A stretch of DNA of 64,000 bases from Pseudoscleropodium purum (taxonomy: Eukaryota; Streptophyta; Bryopsida; Hypnales; Brachytheciaceae), in contig OZ017801.1 of assembly GCA_963969395.1 (NCBI GenBank), forward strand, positions 12,715,611-12,779,610, in the 5' to 3' direction. This document shows positions 60,871-64,000 of the stretch, piece after piece. A program made the translations under genes and the position numbers. Position 1 is the first letter of the stretch. Each line of letters opens with the position of its first letter. The notes under the pieces were generated by a model that saw only the letters and a list, made by a program, of their open reading frames with translations, did not search any database and was not told the origin of the DNA.

Positions 60871-61431
60871 TTAAATCCTTAAGGTGTAGAGTATTTTCCA
60901 AAATTGACAATTTGTGAAAAATCATCACAAAATACTACATGGAAGGATATTTTGAAATTGATATAAAAATAAATGTTGTAGATTTTGAATTTCAGATTCT
61001 ATTGTTCAATTAGATTCACCAATGCTATTATCAATATTTTTTTATAAATTTTGAAAGGAAAATTTCAAAATTCCTTCAAAATTGTAATACAAGCAAAGTA
61101 TTGTTATTTTTTGAGTAAATTTTATTGGAATGAATGTAAAATGAAGTTGTCTTGATATGGTGATTTTTTGAAAATTTTGTGCATGTTCTTTAAATTTATG
61201 ACCTCATTTTGCAAATCTAGTTTTGAGCTAGACTCAATGGAATTTTGGCTTGGCCAACCACTCGACATATTTCCACATTTGTAATTTTTTTAAAGTACTC
61301 TAATAACACCAAATCTAACCATTAGATACAACAATAACTTGATAAAGTATCTTCACAAATTAGGATAACTTTCATGTCATCATATCAATCTGTTCATTTA
61401 GAAATTGGATGTTGGATTGTTAAAAGGTTAA
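60871..61431. mobile_element. TTAA-type element, 570-bp subfamily, right copy
   Basis: TTAA at 60871-60874, then ATCCTTAAGGTGTAGAG; right end GGATGTTGGATTGTTAAAAGG then TTAA at 61428-61431 (read as GTTGGATTGTTAAAAGG at the very end). Inverted partner of 58296-58875. Confidence 0.7.
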
Positions 61432-61540
61432 ATAGTAGTGCTACGTGATAATTTAAAGGAGAAAAAGAAACATGAACATCAATATATTTGTCATCTAAAT
61501 ATTAGATGTCAGAGTGCTAAAAGGTTAAATAGTAGTCCAT
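61396..61540 (+). repeat. Direct duplication of an element end
   Basis: The 40-base segment ending TTAAAAGGTTAAATAGTAGT at about 61400-61438 recurs in variant form at about 61497-61535 (GTGCTAAAAGGTTAAATAG). Confidence 0.65.
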
Positions 61541-63671
61541 GAAAATTAAAAGAACAAAAAGATGGGTATGAAAGGATATTTATGAAGAAATTGGCAACTC
61601 ACCTTTGTAGCAATTACAAATGACATACTAATGGTTGTAGCAACTACATAGGGCATATCAAGCCATTGGGCCTTTAGATATAGAATACTTTAGTGGTTGC
61701 AATTTAGTTATGATAGTTTTAGTTTTTCTTTTAAATTATACCAGACAAATCTAAAAACAAACAAAAGAAATAGATGGCCTTGGAATGGGCTTTACATTTT
61801 ATCTAAAAAAGTCTACTAATAAAGGAATCATCCTTTGTTATTTAATTTGTATATTATTAGCTTTGAAAAAAATATGATTTTTCATTTCTATATTGTGTTG
61901 TTTTTTTAAATTCATTTCATTTTGATTACTACATGTCTCTAAATTATCTTTGAATTATTATTTTTTAATTTTCTATAAATACTTGAAATGAAAGCATAGA
62001 AAACACCTAGTCAAAGGTTTTTTGGTAGATGTTCTAAACTTGTTTCTTCAATCTTTTAGTTTAATTATACTTTATGTAACTTTGTCTTTATTTTCTATTT
62101 AAAGAAGTTTATTTTATTATTTTAAAATTTATCTTTTACTTGATTTATTTTCATTTTCATTTAAGAATGAAAATGAAAATAAATCTTCTATTTTAAGAAT
62201 GATTATTTGTCCCTTTTTCTACTCTTCCATTTCCACATACAATGCATGCACCCACACGTGTATATTCAATTTTTTCAAATAAATTCTAAATAAAATGTAG
62301 AGAACAAAAAATAATAGCACATCTAATATTAAACAAAGTCCTTTGGATACTAATTAGACTTGTTCAAAAAATTAAAAATGTATATAAAAAAAATTTTAGG
62401 GGTTAGCAATCCCTTCTATGGCAATTACAAATGAATAACTAATGATTGTTGGCAATGACACAAGGCACACTAGTAGCAATTTATGGCCTTAACACCTCAA
62501 TCATTTTTTGCATTTTTTGCACATTTTCACTTATACCTTTTCATAGAAAAATCATTTACCATAATTTCATGAAATTGGACATAAAGAAGGTTATTTTTAC
62601 AGGGTTTAAGTATTGCATTGGATAAATGAGAAGTTCGGTAGACTACACTGCGCCTACAAGTCCTCCATTCATTCCAAAAAATCAAACAAGACTATGCAGA
62701 ACTTGTTTCCAACAGTTGCAGACTACCGGTAATCAAGATTCGCAATGTTATCTCAAACTTCACATTCATTTGGAAGCATTTTCATCAAGGCATCCACCCA
62801 TTTGATCTGGAGTCTACAACCTTCTCAGGTACCAATGCAAGCTTAGAGCTTGATACCCCAAGTGCAGTTCAGCTAGCTGAGTCGTCACAGTTACACCCAA
62901 AACATTTTCATTCGAACAGCAGACAATGTCCAACCGGACTGTTCCCACTTAACTTGACGATTCTTCTGTATCTCCGGGTAATATTTACATTGATCTCTAC
63001 GACGGAGTCATGAAATTTCGCATAAACCTTAACGATCTAAGCAATTAAGTTAAGAATCTCACTGGTTTTAGTTTCAAGCATTTTCCCAAATATAAATTCC
63101 TCACTAGTCGTCACCGAAGTATCGGACTCATGAATTAGGCTCCGTCAATTCCAAACAAGTGACAACCCTATCAAGAAAACCCGAGAGCAATTGAACTGAC
63201 GTCTGCAACAGAACGAGGACCCGGCTCTTGAGCTTCAGTACTCGGACAAGGAACTACTCCTGGACCGCACAAGATGCCAGGTTGATAACTCGAATACCTT
63301 CAAGACTTAAGATTTACTCAGGCCTAACTACAGTTGCGCAATACATTATTAAAAGACTCAACTGCTACGATAAATTACTACTTCAATAAAATTCGCCTCA
63401 CAACAAAACGATGGTCGGGTCAAAACACCATAGAAATCAAGAAAACCGGTAGAGTTTGCATCAGAGAAATTTCAGTGTAAGATGCAATCGTAGCTGAGAC
63501 ACAACAAACATGCGCGCAAACACACACTCGATATGTAACAATAAATTTCCGTTACTCGGATTCAGCACATCAAGCAAAATGTGGAATCCGATCAACCTCA
63601 CATCCATCCATAAGAACACCTTTCCTACGGATTACCTGCCATCCTTGTCCATGTCAAAACGCGACGAGCGC
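61541..63671. other. Intergenic and RACK1 3' UTR
   Basis: Positions 61.5-62.6 kb are AT-rich. A possible lone TTAA-type end, TTTTAGGGGTTAG, lies at 62395-62407. From about 62.6 kb the composition becomes more balanced. Positions up to 63671 would hold the 3' UTR of RACK1. I see no other gene. Confidence 0.4.
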
Positions 63672-64000
63672 TTAAGCGCGACCCACAGCCCAAACCCTAA
63701 TGTGACCATCCGTGTAACCGCTGTAAAGAGTGCTGCCGTCCGCGCTCCAGTTCAAGCTCACGCAGTAAGGAATCTGAGCCTTCTTGCTCAAGATCGTGAA
63801 CTCCGGACGAAGCTCGTCCACGACGCTCTTGCTCTCCAAATCCCAGATCTTGATGCACGTCTGCGTCGCGGCACACAGCCAGTATCTGTTAGGGCTGAAA
63901 CACAGCGAGTGGATGATGTCGCCGGCGTCCAGGGAGTAGAGGCGCTTGCCCTCCGCCAAGTCCCAAAGCATCGCCACGCCGTCCTTACCGCCACTGGCGC
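63672..64000 (-). CDS. RACK1: RACK1, C-terminal part (WD40 scaffold protein), partial
   Basis: The reading frame enters from the right edge and stops at TAA at 63672-63674, giving the last 109 residues. These are the final WD40 repeats of RACK1: SGGKDG, then [18 protein letters not shown], a [10 protein letters not shown] repeat with its WD, the plant-typical insert with [14 protein letters not shown], and the last blade ending [14 protein letters not shown]1 is a seven-bladed beta-propeller bound to the 40S ribosomal subunit that also serves as a signalling scaffold. The family length is about 315-330 residues, so roughly two thirds of the protein, and any intron, lie beyond the window. No break is visible in this exon. 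Confidence 0.97.
   Translation of the reverse strand, partial: ASGGKDGVAMLWDLAEGKRLYSLDAGDIIHSLCFSPNRYWLCAATQTCIKIWDLESKSVVDELRPEFTILSKKAQIPYCVSLNWSADGSTLYSGYTDGHIRVWAVGRA

Overview
The window is nuclear DNA of a land plant. The evidence is plant-specific AP2/ERF (DREB-type) transcription factors, a plant LRR receptor gene, a DUF4283/zinc-knuckle LINE ORF1 and the 3' end of a plant-type RACK1 gene. GC-rich intronless genes sit in very AT-rich, transposon-filled intergenic DNA. I cannot name the species. A bryophyte, lycophyte or fern fits the hAT and ERF sequence flavour at least as well as a flowering plant, but this is a weak inference.

Layout. Positions 1-2000 hold a LINE ORF1 on the minus strand, with ORF2 lying off the window. 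Positions 4.6-8 kb hold an LRR receptor pseudogene and a smaller LRR fragment. Positions 9.7-47.1 kb form an ERF cluster with four intact ERF/DREB genes in alternating orientation: ERF1 minus at 20.0 kb, ERF2 plus at 27.9 kb, ERF3 minus at 36.4 kb and ERF4 plus at 46.4 kb. A fifth unit at 9.7 kb keeps only the promoter. The cluster is built from large inverted repeats: 9.69-15.99 kb is inverted at 21.46-27.83 kb, the ERF1 and ERF2 arms are head-to-head, and the ERF2 and ERF3 arms are tail-to-tail. Positions 47-62 kb are gene-poor and carry many DNA-transposon relics: a Stowaway MITE, a GC-rich hAT MITE with a perfect 8-bp target duplication, a decayed hAT-like transposase gene and Harbinger-like MITEs. 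The last 329 bases are the C-terminal part of RACK1 on the minus strand.

Two signals stand out. First, the four ERF genes are almost identical in nucleotide sequence across the AP2 domain and the segment just after it. ERF3 and ERF4 differ strongly outside that tract, including in their promoters, which suggests gene conversion centred on the DNA-binding domain. Second, at least eleven non-autonomous elements share ends of the type TTAA-CCCCTAA...TTAGGGG-TTAA. One of them sits in a 20-bp tandem repeat that is restored exactly when the element and one TTAA are removed. This is the insertion signature of piggyBac-like transposons, and no transposase source for them is visible here.

The ERF proteins are predicted nuclear DNA-binding regulators. 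Their shared 3' flanks and convergent or divergent arrangement could produce hairpin or antisense transcripts (inference). The remaining DNA is AT-rich with no gene I can support.
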